The notes beneath the pieces are model-generated. The model saw nothing but the letters and a program-made list of their open reading frames with translations. It was not told the origin of the DNA and did not search any database. The position numbers were made by a program, and so were the translations under genes. A stretch of 64,000 bases of DNA from DASQFQ01 sp963722815 (GTDB taxonomy: Bacteria > Actinomycetota > Thermoleophilia > Solirubrobacterales > Solirubrobacteraceae). The stretch lies in the NCBI GenBank assembly GCA_963722815.1, contig CAVROM010000003.1, forward strand, positions 496,001 through 560,000. Direction: 5' to 3'. The stretch's first letter is position 1, and every line of letters starts with the position of its first letter. This document shows positions 34,842-43,143 of the stretch, piece after piece.

Positions 34842-36191
34842 GGCACGTCTTTGCCCTCGGCGTTCGCCAGCTGGGAGTCGATCTGCTTGTCGACGCCCTC
34901 CAGCCCTGCCTGGAGGTCGGGCACGCGCCCGGCCTGCCACTTGTTGGTGAAGCTGTTGAACGCCTCCTGGTTGGCGCTGCCGGCGGCCGTGACCGGGGTC
35001 GTGGTCGTGTGCGGGCTCGCCGTAGATCTTCAGGAACGTCGCGAACTTCGGGTCGGGCTTGAGGTCGGGCGACTTCGCCGACGACTCGGTCGTGGGGACG
35101 TTGCGCAGCCCGTTGGACAGCAGCACCATCGCCTTGTCGTCGGTGGCGAGGTACTTCAGCAGCGCCCAGCCCTGCTCCGGGTGCTTGGCGCGTCTTCGGG
35201 ATGCCGGCGATGTTGCCGGTCGTGTAGCCGCCGCCGTAGAGGTCGGGGTTGTCGTCGTCGACCGGGACCGGGCGCGGTGCCGTAGTTGAGCTTCGGCGCC
35301 TCGTCGGCGATGAACGCGGTGCGCCACTCGCCGTCGACGTTCATCGCGAGCTTGCCCTTCTCGAACGCGTTCTGCGCGGAGAACTCGTCGCCCAGGCCGG
35401 CCTGGAACTTCACGAGCTTGTCGTAGCCGTACCAGTCGATCAGGTCCTTCTGCCACTTCAGCAGCTTCGACCACGCGGGGTCGCTGGCGATGCTCGACTT
35501 GCCGGAGTCGTCGACCCACTTGGCGCCGAACATCGGCCCGAAGTTGGCCGGCGTGTTCGAGTACCAGCCCATGACCGGGTTGAAGCCGACGACCTTGAGC
35601 GACCCGTCGGGGTTGCGCACGGTCAGCTTCTTCGCGTACTGGGTGAGCTCCGAGATCGTCTTCGGCGGGCCGTTCAGCCCCGCCTTCTTGAGCATGTCCT
35701 CGTTGTAGTAGAGGCCCATCGCGTCGGCCAGCATCGGGAGCGCGCAGCGCGTGCCCTTGAACTGGGTGTAGGAGCGCGGCGCGGGCGGGAAGATCGTGTC
35801 GCTGATCTTGTCGCGCTCGAGGTAGGGCTTGAGGTCGACCCACGCGCCGGAGCCGCAGAACGCGCCGGAGTTGTCGGCCGTGAACGACTGCGCCACGTCG
35901 GGCGCCTTGCCGCCGCGGCTCGCCGCGATGATCTTGTCGTCGTTGATGCCGCCGACGACGCGGACCTTCACCCCGGGATGGAGCGCCTCGAAGTCCTTCA
36001 CGGCGTCCTTGAACACGCTCAGCTCGCGCTGGGTGAAGCCGACCCACAGCGTGATGTTGGCCGGCTCGAGCTTCGCCGGCGCCTTCTTCGCCGGCGAGCT
36101 CGCGTCGCCGGAGTTGCCGCGTGCCACCACAGCCCACGACCCCCGCCGACGCAAACAGTGCGGTCGCCGCGGCCATCGCGATCCGCTTCAT
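34838..36191 (-). CDS. Extracellular sugar-binding lipoprotein (frame interrupted)
   Basis: The ATG ending at 36191 gives a lipoprotein signal (MKRIAMAAATALFASAGVVG then CGG). Family sequence continues after a shift near 36130: NITLWVGFTQRELSVFKDAV, APDVAQSFTADNSGAFCGSG, ALPMLADAMGLYYNEDMLKK. It shifts again near 35270 and 35195 (HPEQGWALLKYLATDDKAMV) and near 35010 before the C-terminus at GKDVP. The product is a group-1 solute-binding protein of about 450 residues that feeds the two permeases. Each shift is one base, so sequence error is likely. The gene follows a well-placed promoter. Confidence 0.85.
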
Positions 36192-36208
36192 CCTCTCCTC
36201 CTCACCTA

Positions 36209-36292
36209 GTAAGGAACCTTTCCCAGACGCGACAGTAGTGCGCGGAGCCGGTAGGAGTCAAGGGCTGGCGACAGACCACTTGGTAAGGAGCC
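36209..36292 (-). promoter_or_regulatory. Promoter of the sugar operon bracketed by two 10-mer sites
   Basis: On the minus strand TTGACT (36256-36261) and TACTGT (36232-36237) form a sigma-70-like promoter with an 18-base spacer, 41 bases before the binding-protein ATG. The sequence GTAAGGAACC (36209-36218) lies downstream of the -10 element and GTAAGGAGCC (36283-36292) upstream of the -35 element, 74 bases apart, about seven helical turns. The first copy also has AAGG/CCTT symmetry. These are good operator candidates for the ROK regulator of this operon. Confidence 0.55.
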
Positions 36293-36299
36293 AAAACTC

Positions 36300-37327
36300 C
36301 TACGTGGTGGGCGTGACCTTGGTGAGGCCGCGCGGCTTGTCGGGGTCGAGGCCGAGCGCGAGCGTCGCGTGGAGCGCGAGCTGCTGGGCGCGGACGACGT
36401 GGACCAGCGGCGCCAGCGCCTCCGGCACGCCGGCCGGGACCGGGACGCGGAGGTCCGCGTCGCCCACCTCGTCGCCGACCGCGATCAGCCGCGCGCCGGC
36501 GTCGCGGGCGCGCGCCGCGGCCTCGCGGACGTCCTTCGCCACCGGGCCGGGCGCGGCGTAGGCGACCGCGGTCGTGCCCTCGTGCGCGATCGCGATCGGG
36601 CCGTGGAGGAAGTCCGCGACCGAGAAGCCCTGGGAGGCGAGGCCGGTCGTCTCGGCGACCTTCAGCGCGCCCTCGAGCGCGACGGCGAAGAGGAAGCCGC
36701 GGCCGAGCTGGACGTGGCTGGCCGAGCCGGCGATCGCCGCGCCGGCGCGCGGCCGCCGCGCCATCGTCGGCGAGCACCTCGGCCTGGGCGCGCGGCACCG
36801 CGGCCCACGCCTCCTCGGGCCACAGCGGCTCGCCCAGCGCGTGGGCGAGGATCGCGAACGCGGCGAGCTGGGCGGTCACGGTCTTGGTGGCCGGAACGGC
36901 TTGTTCCGGTCCGACGCCGAGGTCGATCGCCTCGTCGGCGATCCCGGCCAGCGGCGAGCCGCCGTCGTTGGTGACCGCGACCGCCGCGGCGCCGGCGGCC
37001 TTCACGCGCTCGAGCGTGTCGGTGATCTCCGGCGTCTTGCCCGACTGGCTGACCCCGACCGCGAGGTAGCCGCGCAGGTCCTCGGCCAGCCCGTAGCGCG
37101 TCCACAGGCTCGGGCGCGGCGAGCGAGACCGGCCGCCGCAGCGCCGCCTCGAGCACGTAGCGGCCGTAGATCGCGGCATTGTCGGACGAGCCGCGCGCGA
37201 TCAGGATGACGCCGGTCAGCGGCTCGGGCGCGATCGCGCGCAGGCGCGCCGCGAACTCCTCACGGCGGTCGAGCAGCGCGCCGATCACCTCGGGCTGCTC
37301 GGCCATCTCGCGCGCCATCGCCGTCAT
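36300..37327 (-). CDS. SIS-domain sugar isomerase/deaminase (GlmS C-terminal/AgaS-like), frame interrupted
   Basis: The coding sequence runs MTAMAREMAEQPEVIGALLD at the start (ATG ending 37327). It shifts near 37125 to TRYGLAEDLRGYLAVGVSQS, and shifts again near 36755 to the C-terminal ASHVQLGRGFLFAVALEGAL. Corrected length is about 340 residues with two SIS domains. Motifs are LIARGSSDNAAIYGRYV, VSQSGKTPEITDTLE and LALGLDPDKPRGLTKVT at the end, as in GlmS-like isomerases and AgaS/NagB-II deaminases. With the kinase and GH4 enzyme it probably converts an amino-sugar phosphate to fructose-6-phosphate. No NagA deacetylase is seen here. Confidence 0.82.
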
Positions 37328-37365
37328 CGCGGCGGACTGTACTTTCGTCGCGTAGGAGCGCGAAG

Positions 37366-37379
37366 TCTATATAGGTAGA
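37366..37379. promoter_or_regulatory. Inverted repeat at the -10 region between divergent SIS and PadR genes
   Basis: TCTA and TAGA flank a 6-base centre (TCTATATAGGTAGA). The TATATA core (37368-37373) is 15 bases before the GTG start of the PadR gene, so it can be that gene's -10 element, giving a very short leader. The overlap of an operator-like palindrome with the -10 element would suit autorepression by PadR. Confidence 0.4.
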
Positions 37380-37388
37380 TTTCAGCTC

Positions 37389-37687
37389 GTGAGCCGCCGC
37401 CATTCCCGACAGACCATGGCCGTGCTGGCCGCGATGGCGGCCGATCCGGCCGAGTGGCGTTACGGCTACGAGCTCGGGCGCGAGGTCGGGCCTAAAGGCG
37501 GGCTCGCTGTATCCGATCCTGATGCGCCTGGGCGACCGCGGCCTGCTGGAGAGCACGTGGGAGGCCGAGCCGCCCGCCGGGCCGTCCGCCGCGCCATCTC
37601 TACCGCCTCACGGCCGACGGCATCGCTGCCGCGCGCGAGGCCGCGGCGCCCGCGCGTGCGCTGCGGCCGGTGCGGAGCGCGGGATGA
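37389..37687 (+). CDS. PadR-family transcriptional regulator (frame interrupted)
   Basis: The GTG start gives MSRRHSRQTMAVLAAMAADP. After one extra G near 37489 the frame changes to GLKAGSLYPILMRLGDRGLL, the winged-helix core of PadR proteins. After a second shift near 37575 it ends in RHLYRLTADGIAAAREAAAP. The corrected protein is about 98 residues, the size of short PadR regulators. Its stop overlaps the ATG of the membrane protein gene at 37684 by four bases. PadR genes are often coupled to a membrane protein they regulate, which fits. Confidence 0.8.
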
Positions 37688-38524
37688 CGCCGGACACCCT
37701 GCTGCGCTGGGTGGTGCGGCTGCTGCCGGCGCGACGGCGAGAGTGGGGGCTGGCCATGCAGGCCGAGCTCGCCGGGTCTCGACCGCGGTCGCTGGGGGTT
37801 CGCGTTGAGCTGCGCGCGCGGTGTGCTGGGGCGCCCCGAGACGCTGCTGCCGGCTCGTGCCGCGGCTGCTCGCGGTGGGCGCGCTCATCGCGGCCGTATG
37901 GCTGCTCGCCGACATCCGGGCCGGCGTCGTCCGGCTCGAGGCGATCGCGATGGTCGTCGCCCTCGCGGCGTGTGGCCTGGTTCGCGCGGCCGGACGCGCG
38001 GTCGTGGGTGCGGCCGGCGCCGCGATCCTTGCCGCCGAGGCGCTCGTCTTCCTCCGCGGCCTCCGGCTCGAGGACGCCGCGACCACCGTGATCGTGGTCT
38101 GGACCGCGATGCTCGCGATCTACGCGGTCGCGCTGACGCGCGCTCCCGTCGCGCGGGGCGCGCGATCGGCGCCGCCGCCGCGGCGGCGTGGCTCGCCGCG
38201 ACGCCGTGGTCGACCCCGGCGTGCCGACCTCGAACGCCCCGGCGCTGCTGGTGATCGCGCTCGCCGCGATCTGCGCGGGCGGAGCGCGTCGCCGGCCTCT
38301 GCGCCGCCGCCACCGCCGCGTTGCTGATCGCCGTGCTGATCGACGGGCCGCTGCGCCTCTTCTCGCCGTGGGTGGAGAACAGCGCGCCGCCGGTGTACCC
38401 GCCCGAGGCCGTCGACCGGCTCGTCGACTCGATCGGCGTCTGGCTCGTGGGCTGCCTCCTGGCCACCGCGCTGAGCCTGGCCGTCCGCGCGCGCGGTCAC
38501 GCGAACGTCACATCTCCGGGCTGA
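37684..38524 (+). CDS. PadR-coupled integral membrane protein (frame interrupted)
   Basis: The ATG at 37684 gives MTPDTLLRWVVRLLPARRRE, a soluble amphipathic start, and family sequence continues in other frames after about 37790, 38160 and 38290. Helices seen are LLAVGALIAAVWLLADI, IAMVVALAACGLVRAAG, AATTVIVVWTAMLAIYAVAL and, at the end, IGVWLVGCLLATALSLAV. The reconstructed length is about 280 residues with five or six helices. Similar proteins occur behind PadR genes in actinobacteria; the function is unknown. The C-terminal segment PRLFSPWVENS-like loop lies outside the membrane in a simple topology. Confidence 0.6.
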
Positions 38525-38546
38525 CCTAGCCGTCACCCTGCAGGCC

Positions 38547-38720
38547 ATGAGGAAGCCCAGCATCCTCGCGCCCGTCGCGCTGGGCGCGGTGGCGGGGCTC
38601 GCCGCCGCCGCGCTCGCCGGCGACATCACCTTCGCCGCGCTCAGCGTCGTCGGCCTGTCGGTCGTGGTGACCGGCCCGTCATCGCCAGCGCCTGGTTCGC
38701 GTAGTCGCCGTCGCCGGTGA
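38547..38720 (+). CDS. Possible small membrane protein, 57 residues
   Basis: An ATG at 38547, 22 bases after the preceding stop, opens a 57-codon frame (MRKPSILAPVALGAVAGLAA). It has one or two hydrophobic segments (AALSVVGLSVVVTG) and an Arg-rich tail. The last 80 bases overlap the end of the CYTH gene on the other strand. The N-terminal half has the composition of a real membrane protein, but the tail does not, so either the frame is shifted or the gene is spurious. Confidence 0.35.
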   Translation: MRKPSILAPVALGAVAGLAAAALAGDITFAALSVVGLSVVVTGPSSPAPGSRSRRRR

Positions 38721-39144
38721 CCTCGCGGCCGAGCCAGGCCGGCGGCTCGAACGCCTCGCTCGCCTCGACCGACGGGAACTCGATCTCGGCGGTGAGCAGC
38801 CCGTCGTGGGCGCCGGAGTACACGTCGAGCTCGATCGTGACGTCGCCGTCGAGCGGGATCAGGTGGCGCGTCTTGGTGACGCGCCGCCCCTCGGTCAGCG
38901 GCCACAGCGACTCGAAGCGCCGCGCGTCGATCGCCAGCTCCTCCTCCGTGCGCGTCATCCCCGGGCCCGACTTGATCGTCAGCGTCATGTCGCCGCCGCG
39001 CCGCCGCACGCGGACCTCGACGCCGTCGTCGCCGATCGCCAGGTAGCCCTGCTCGATGCGGTCCCCCTCGCCCAGCCCGTCCGGCAGGCGATCTACCAGG
39101 AACTTGCGCTCGATCTCGACGCCCGAGGGCGGGGTCTCGTCCAT
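38641..39144 (-). CDS. CYTH-domain (triphosphate tunnel metalloenzyme) protein
   Basis: The 167-residue protein has the CYTH signature EIERKFLVDRLP at residues 10-21, the paired basic strands EVRVRRRGGDMTLTIKSG, the acidic strand TEEELAIDA, RVTKTRHLIPLDGDVTIELD and the ending LTAEIEFPSVEASEAF. These line the tunnel that binds triphosphates and metal. Bacterial members hydrolyse tripolyphosphate or make cAMP; the single-domain form favours triphosphatase. It is divergent from a CHAD gene with four bases between the two start codons. CHAD domains bind polyphosphate, so a phosphate-polymer function is likely. Confidence 0.88.
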   Translation of the reverse strand: MDETPPSGVEIERKFLVDRLPDGLGEGDRIEQGYLAIGDDGVEVRVRRRGGDMTLTIKSGPGMTRTEEELAIDARRFESLWPLTEGRRVTKTRHLIPLDGDVTIELDVYSGAHDGLLTAEIEFPSVEASEAFEPPAWLGREVTGDGDYANQALAMTGRSPRPTGRRR

Positions 39145-39148
39145 CGGG

Positions 39149-40655
39149 ATGGAACACTACGCGCCCGTGGAGCTCCTCCTCCCTGACTCGGGCGAGGCCG
39201 TGCTCGCGACCCTGCGCGAGCGGCTCGCGCTCGACGTCGGCCGGCCGCGCAGCGCCGACCGCATCCTGCTCGACAGCTTCGACGGCCGCCTGCGCGAGGC
39301 CGGCCTGCGCGCCGAGGCGCCGGTGCGCGGCGCGACGCTGACCCTCTACGAGCCGGGGGCGCCGGCGCGGCGGGAGAAGGTCGCGCGCGCGCCCCGCTAC
39401 CTCGTCCAGGAGCTGCCGCGCGGCCCGCTGCGCGAGCGGCTCGCCGGCGTGCTCGAGGAGCGCGCGCTGCTGCCGGCCGTGCGCGTGCGCGGCACGGTGC
39501 GGCCGCTGGCGGTGCTCAACGGGGACGCAAAGACCGTCGTGCGGCTCGAGCTCGAGGACGCCGAGGCGGTGCTCGCGCGCGGGCGGCGCGTCCCGCTCGC
39601 CTCGCGCCTCACCGTCGAGCCGGTGCTCGGCTACGACGCCGAGCTCGAGCGCACGCTGCGCGTGCTGCGCGACCGGCTCGGCTTCGCGCCCGCCGAGCGC
39701 CCGCTGTTCGACGAGGCGGTGCTCGCCGCCGGCGGGCTGCCCGAGGGCATCTCGACCAAGCCCAAGATCGAGCTCGCGCGCGGCACCCGCACCGACCGCG
39801 CCGCCGGCGTCGTGCTGCTGCGCCTGCTGGAGATCGCCGAGACGAACCTGCCGGGCACGATCGACGACCTCGACACGGAGTTCCTGCACGACCTGCGCGT
39901 CTCCATCCGCCGCGCGCGGTCGGTGCTGCGCGAGCTCAAGGACGTGCACGACCCGGAGCGGCGCACGCGCCTGCGCGACGAGCTCAAGTGGGCGCAGAAC
40001 CTCACCGGCCCGGTGCGCGACCTCGACGTCGAGCTGCTCGAGTGGGAGGAGCTCGTCGGGCTGCTCGCGCCGGAGCGGCAACCGGAGCTCGAGCCGCTGC
40101 GGGAGCTGCTCGCGCGGCGCCGCGCGCGCGAGCTGACGAAGCTCCGGCGCGGGTTGCGGAGCGAACGATTCCGCAACGTGCTCGCCGCCTGGCGGGAGCT
40201 CGCCGAAGGGTCGCCCGCGGACGACCAGCCGAACGCCGCGCGGCCGATCGAGGAGGTCGCCGCCGAGCGGATCCGCAAGGTCTACCGCCGCATGGTGCGC
40301 GACGGGGACCGCATCGACGACGGCTCGCCGGCCGAGGACCTCCACGAGCTGCGCAAGCGCGGCAAGGAGCTGCGCTATCTGCTCGAGCTGTTCGGCAGCC
40401 CGTTCCCGAAGAGCGTGGTCAAGCCGCTGGTCTCGACGCTCAAGGACCTGCAGGACGGTGCTCGGGCGCTTCCAGGACCGCGCGGTGCAGATCGAGCTGC
40501 TGCACGAGGTCCGCGACGAGCTGCGCGACGAGCCCGCGACGCTGATGGCGCTCGGCTCGCTGCTCGACGCGCTGGTCGCCGACCAGCAGGCGGCGCGCGA
40601 CGAGTTCGCCGCGACCTTCGACCACTTCAAGGGCCACGCGGTGCCGAAGCCGTGA
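39149..40655 (+). CDS. CHAD-domain protein, CYTH-like N-terminus (frame interrupted near the end)
   Basis: The ATG at 39149 opens MEHYAPVELLLPDSGEAVLA. The first 210 residues have CYTH-like repeating basic strands (LEDAEAVLARGRRVPLASRL). From about residue 225 a CHAD domain begins (LLRLLEIAETNLPGTIDDLD, LHDLRVSIRRARSVLRELKD, ELKWAQNLTGPVRDLDVELL, EDLHELRKRGKELRYLLELF). Near 40455 one extra base moves the frame; the rest (LGRFQDRAVQIELLHEVRDE) ends at 40655. The His- and Arg-rich helices of CHAD bind polyphosphate. The stop overlaps the ParA-like gene start. Confidence 0.85.
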
Positions 40656-41383
40656 AGGTCGTCGCCACCTACTCGATCAAGGGCGGCGTCGGCAAGACGT
40701 CGGCGGCGGTCAACCTCGCCGCGCTCGCCGCCCGCGAGGGGCTGCGCACCGTGCTGTGGGACCTCGACCCGCAGGGCGCCGCGTCGTTCCTGTTCCGCGT
40801 CGAGCCGAAGGTGAAGGGCGGGAGCAAGCAGCTGCTCAAGGGCAAGCGCGAGCCGCTGGCGGTGATGAAGGGCACCGACGTCGAAGGCCTCGACCTGCTC
40901 CCGGCCGACTTCTCCTACCGCCACCTCGACATCCAGCTCGACAAGCGCAAGAAGCCGCTGGAGGGGCTGGCGCGGGTGCTCGCCCAGCTCGAGGACGGCT
41001 ACGACCTCGCGATCCTCGACTGCGCGCCGTCGATCTCGCTCGTCTCCGAGAGCGTGTTCAGCGCGGCCGACCTGCTGCTCGTGCCGCTCGTCCCGTCGAC
41101 GCTGGCGGTGCGCACGCTCGATCAGCTGCGCGAGTTCCTGGCCGGGGTCCCGGAGCGGGTGCCCGAGGTGCTCCCGTTCTTCTCGATGGTCGATCGCCGC
41201 AAGAAGCTGCACAAGGAGCTCGTCGCGACGCTTCCCGGCGTCGCGGCGGCGGCGATCCCGAACGCGAGCCAGGTCGAGCTGATGGGGCTGCGGCGCGCAC
41301 CGCTCGTCGTCACCGCTCCGCGCAACCCTGCGGCGCTCGCCTACGCGGCGCTGTGGGAGGAGCTGCGCGCCGCGCTCGGCTAG
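40652..41383 (+). CDS. ParA/MinD-like ATPase
   Basis: The 243-residue protein starts at a GTG inside the CHAD stop (GTGA). It has the deviant Walker A KGGVGKTSAAVNLAALA, WDLDPQGAASFLF, LAILDCAPSISLVSESVFSA (switch/Walker B) and DLLLVPLVPSTLAVRT. This is the ParA/Soj fold. No ParB or parS site is found nearby and the coupling to a CHAD gene suggests positioning of something other than DNA, for example polyphosphate granules. That is inference; CHAD-ParA pairing has been linked to granules in other bacteria. Its stop overlaps a convergent remnant. Confidence 0.85.
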   Translation: MKVVATYSIKGGVGKTSAAVNLAALAAREGLRTVLWDLDPQGAASFLFRVEPKVKGGSKQLLKGKREPLAVMKGTDVEGLDLLPADFSYRHLDIQLDKRKKPLEGLARVLAQLEDGYDLAILDCAPSISLVSESVFSAADLLLVPLVPSTLAVRTLDQLREFLAGVPERVPEVLPFFSMVDRRKKLHKELVATLPGVAAAAIPNASQVELMGLRRAPLVVTAPRNPAALAYAALWEELRAALG

Positions 41384-41530
41384 CGGCGGGCCCGGACGCC
41401 GTAGTCCGCGTTGTCGGTGAAGAACCCGTCTACCCCGGCCCCGGATGAACTGGCGGATCTCCGAGACGAGGTCGCCGATGCCGGCGCGAGTGGGTCGGGG
41501 CGGCGCGTCGAGGCCGAGCCGGAGACGGCG
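41380..41530 (-). pseudogene. Remnant of a glycerophosphodiester phosphodiesterase C-terminus
   Basis: Between the ParA-like and HD-GYP stops the minus strand reads GIGDLVSEIRQFIRAGVDGF then FTDNADYGVRARR and stop, if one extra G near 41440 is removed. RAGVDGFFTDNAD is the conserved end of GDPD enzymes (residues that contact the phosphate). No N-terminal part exists: the region right of it is the HD-GYP gene. It is therefore a decayed fragment rather than a working gene. Confidence 0.6.
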
Positions 41531-43090
41531 CTATGGAAGGCCGGGGAGCTCGACGCCGGGCACGTTGATCGGCGGCGTCCTGATCGGCGGAGTGTTGATC
41601 GGCGGCGTCTTGACCCCGGGCAGGCTGACGCCGGGCAGCTTGATCGCCGGGACCTCGACGGACGGGACCTTGACCGAGGGGACCTCGACCGGCGGCACGC
41701 GCACCGGCGGGAGCTTGACCGGCGGGACCTTCACGTCGGGCAGTTGCGGGACGTCGTTGCCGGGCGTGGGAGCCGTCGGCGGCGGGTTCGTCGCCCGCCG
41801 CCGGTGGCACCGCCGCTCGTGGGCGTCCCGGCCGCGGGGGATCCCCCGCCGGCCGCCGGCTGCTGCGACCGCGCCGGCGTGCCGCGCGCCATCGCGGCGC
41901 GCAGCGCCACGCTCGCCCGGCGCCGCCCGGCGCCGTTCGTCCGTCGTGGACGTGCGCGCGCGCGTCGCCGTCGCCGCGACGCTGCTCGCGCGCTTCGGCG
42001 CGGCGGCAACGGTGATCGCGGGCGGGGAGTCGAGGCTCGTGGGCGAGTAGACGGCCGGCTGCGGGCTGCCGACGCCCACCAGCAGGGCGGTCGCGCCCGC
42101 CGCGCCCGCGCCGATCACGGGGGAGGCGCCACCGAGCCAGGTGAGCAGCCGCTGCGGCGCGGAGGCGGCCAGCGCCGACAGCGCGACCGTGCGGTGCCCG
42201 CGGTAGTAGCCGCGGAACGCCGCCACCGCGTCGCCGTCGAGCTGCTTGCCGGCCTCGGCCGCGAGCACGTCGAGCGCGCGCTTGTGGTGCGAAGCGCGCC
42301 GGTACGTGCGGTTGGAGGTGATCGCGTCGAACGTGTCGGCGACGGAGATGATGCGCGCGCCGACCGGGATGTCCTCGCCCGACAGCCCGTCCGGGTAGCC
42401 GCGTCCGTCGAGCCGCTCGTGGTGGTGGCGGATCATCGCGGAGATCTCGGGGTCGCCGATCCCGCTCGTCATCACCGCGCCGTCGACCGGGTGGCGCTTG
42501 ATCAGCGCGAACTCGCTGTCGGTCAGGCGCCCGGGCTTGTTGAGGATGCTGCGCGGCGTGTGCAGCTTGCCGATGTCGTGCAGCGCGGCGGCGGTGCGGA
42601 CCTTGGCGACCTCGGCGGGCGGCAGCCCCATCACCGTGGCGATCCGCTCGGCGTGGCGTGTCACGCGCTGCGAGTGCCCGTAGGTGCGGGCGTCACGCGC
42701 CTCGAGCAGATCGCTGAGGTCGATCAGCGCCTCGAGGCCGGCACCGTGCGGATCGGCGCCGAGCAGCTTCTCGGCCTGGGCCAGCCGGCGCTCGGCGACC
42801 GAGCGGCGCAGCCAGCCCCACAGCATCAGGTCGGCGAAGAGGCGGTCCTGCGACCCCGGCATACGGCTCCAGATCGCGCCGCCGACGCTCGCTGCGGCCA
42901 GCGACAGCGCCACGCCGAGCAGCAGCGAGAGCGCCAGCAGCGCAAGGCCGCCCGAGGGGACCAGCAGCGAGACGAGCACGGCCGGCAGCACGACGACGAA
43001 CGTGGTCGCGATCACCGCATGGGGCAACCACCGCTCCGAACCCGGAGCCCGGCGGGCTGTGACAACACGAACCGCCATTGGGTCCTGCAT
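41531..43090 (-). CDS. Membrane HD-GYP-domain protein with proline-rich pentapeptide tail
   Basis: The ATG ending at 43090 gives about 519 residues: two helices near residues 25-70 (AVIATTFVVVLPAVLVSLLV, LALLALSLLLGVALSLAAAS), then an HD-GYP phosphodiesterase (about 130-290: LLEARDARTYGHSQRVTRHA, AAALHDIGKLHTP, IRHHHERLDGRGYPDGLSG, VADTFDAITSNRTYR). A further helix region and a low-complexity part follow, then the repeated tail. HD-GYP enzymes hydrolyse c-di-GMP or related signals; HD and GYP residues are present. Two compensating one-base shifts probably lie between 41800 and 41950. The MFS gene lies 53 bases upstream on the same strand. Confidence 0.85.
   Translation of the reverse strand: MQDPMAVRVVTARRAPGSERWLPHAVIATTFVVVLPAVLVSLLVPSGGLALLALSLLLGVALSLAAASVGGAIWSRMPGSQDRLFADLMLWGWLRRSVAERRLAQAEKLLGADPHGAGLEALIDLSDLLEARDARTYGHSQRVTRHAERIATVMGLPPAEVAKVRTAAALHDIGKLHTPRSILNKPGRLTDSEFALIKRHPVDGAVMTSGIGDPEISAMIRHHHERLDGRGYPDGLSGEDIPVGARIISVADTFDAITSNRTYRRASHHKRALDVLAAEAGKQLDGDAVAAFRGYYRGHRTVALSALAASAPQRLLTWLGGASPVIGAGAAGATALLVGVGSPQPAVYSPTSLDSPPAITVAAAPKRASSVAATATRARTSTTDERRRAAPGERGAARRDGARHAGAVAAAGGRRGIPRGRDAHERRCHRRRATNPPPTAPTPGNDVPQLPDVKVPPVKLPPVRVPPVEVPSVKVPSVEVPAIKLPGVSLPGVKTPPINTPPIRTPPINVPGVELPGLP
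41534..41740 (-). repeat. 15-bp tandem repeats encoding about 13 pentapeptides
   Basis: The last 69 codons of the HD-GYP protein form thirteen five-residue units of the type P-(P/S/G)-(V/I)-x-(V/L/T), for example PPVKL, PPVRV, PPVEV, PSVKV and PGVSL, plus a final PGLP. The register is kept over 195 bases. Such tails can make an extended, rod-like segment outside the membrane. The units differ by many silent changes, so it is not a simple recent expansion. Confidence 0.85.
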
Positions 43091-43100
43091 CGGGAAATTC

Positions 43101-43126
43101 GCGGCAGAACTTAATCGCCCTGCCGC
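43101..43126. terminator. Hairpin in the gap between MFS and HD-GYP genes
   Basis: GCGGCAG and CTGCCGC form a 7-bp perfect stem around a 12-base loop, centred in the 53-base gap between the MFS stop (43144) and the HD-GYP start (43090), both on the minus strand. It may be a weak terminator or a processing signal. No T tract follows. Confidence 0.35.
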
Positions 43127-43143
43127 ACGCGGACAGAAGGTGA

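Noticed and set aside
33882..36191. One 769-codon frame joining the binding protein to the permease
   Set aside because: Middle part is low complexity; true binding-protein sequence is in another frame there. A frame shift removed the binding-protein stop. The GTGA overlap at 34838-34841 marks the true boundary.
38120..41212. 1,030-codon open frame on the minus strand across the CYTH, CHAD and ParA genes
   Set aside because: Covers three genes with clear family motifs in other frames; its own composition is typical of antisense sequence in GC-rich DNA.
39056..41383. CHAD-ParA fusion protein
   Set aside because: Frames join only because of a one-base shift near 40455. The corrected CHAD protein ends at 40655 and ParA starts at its own GTG at 40652.
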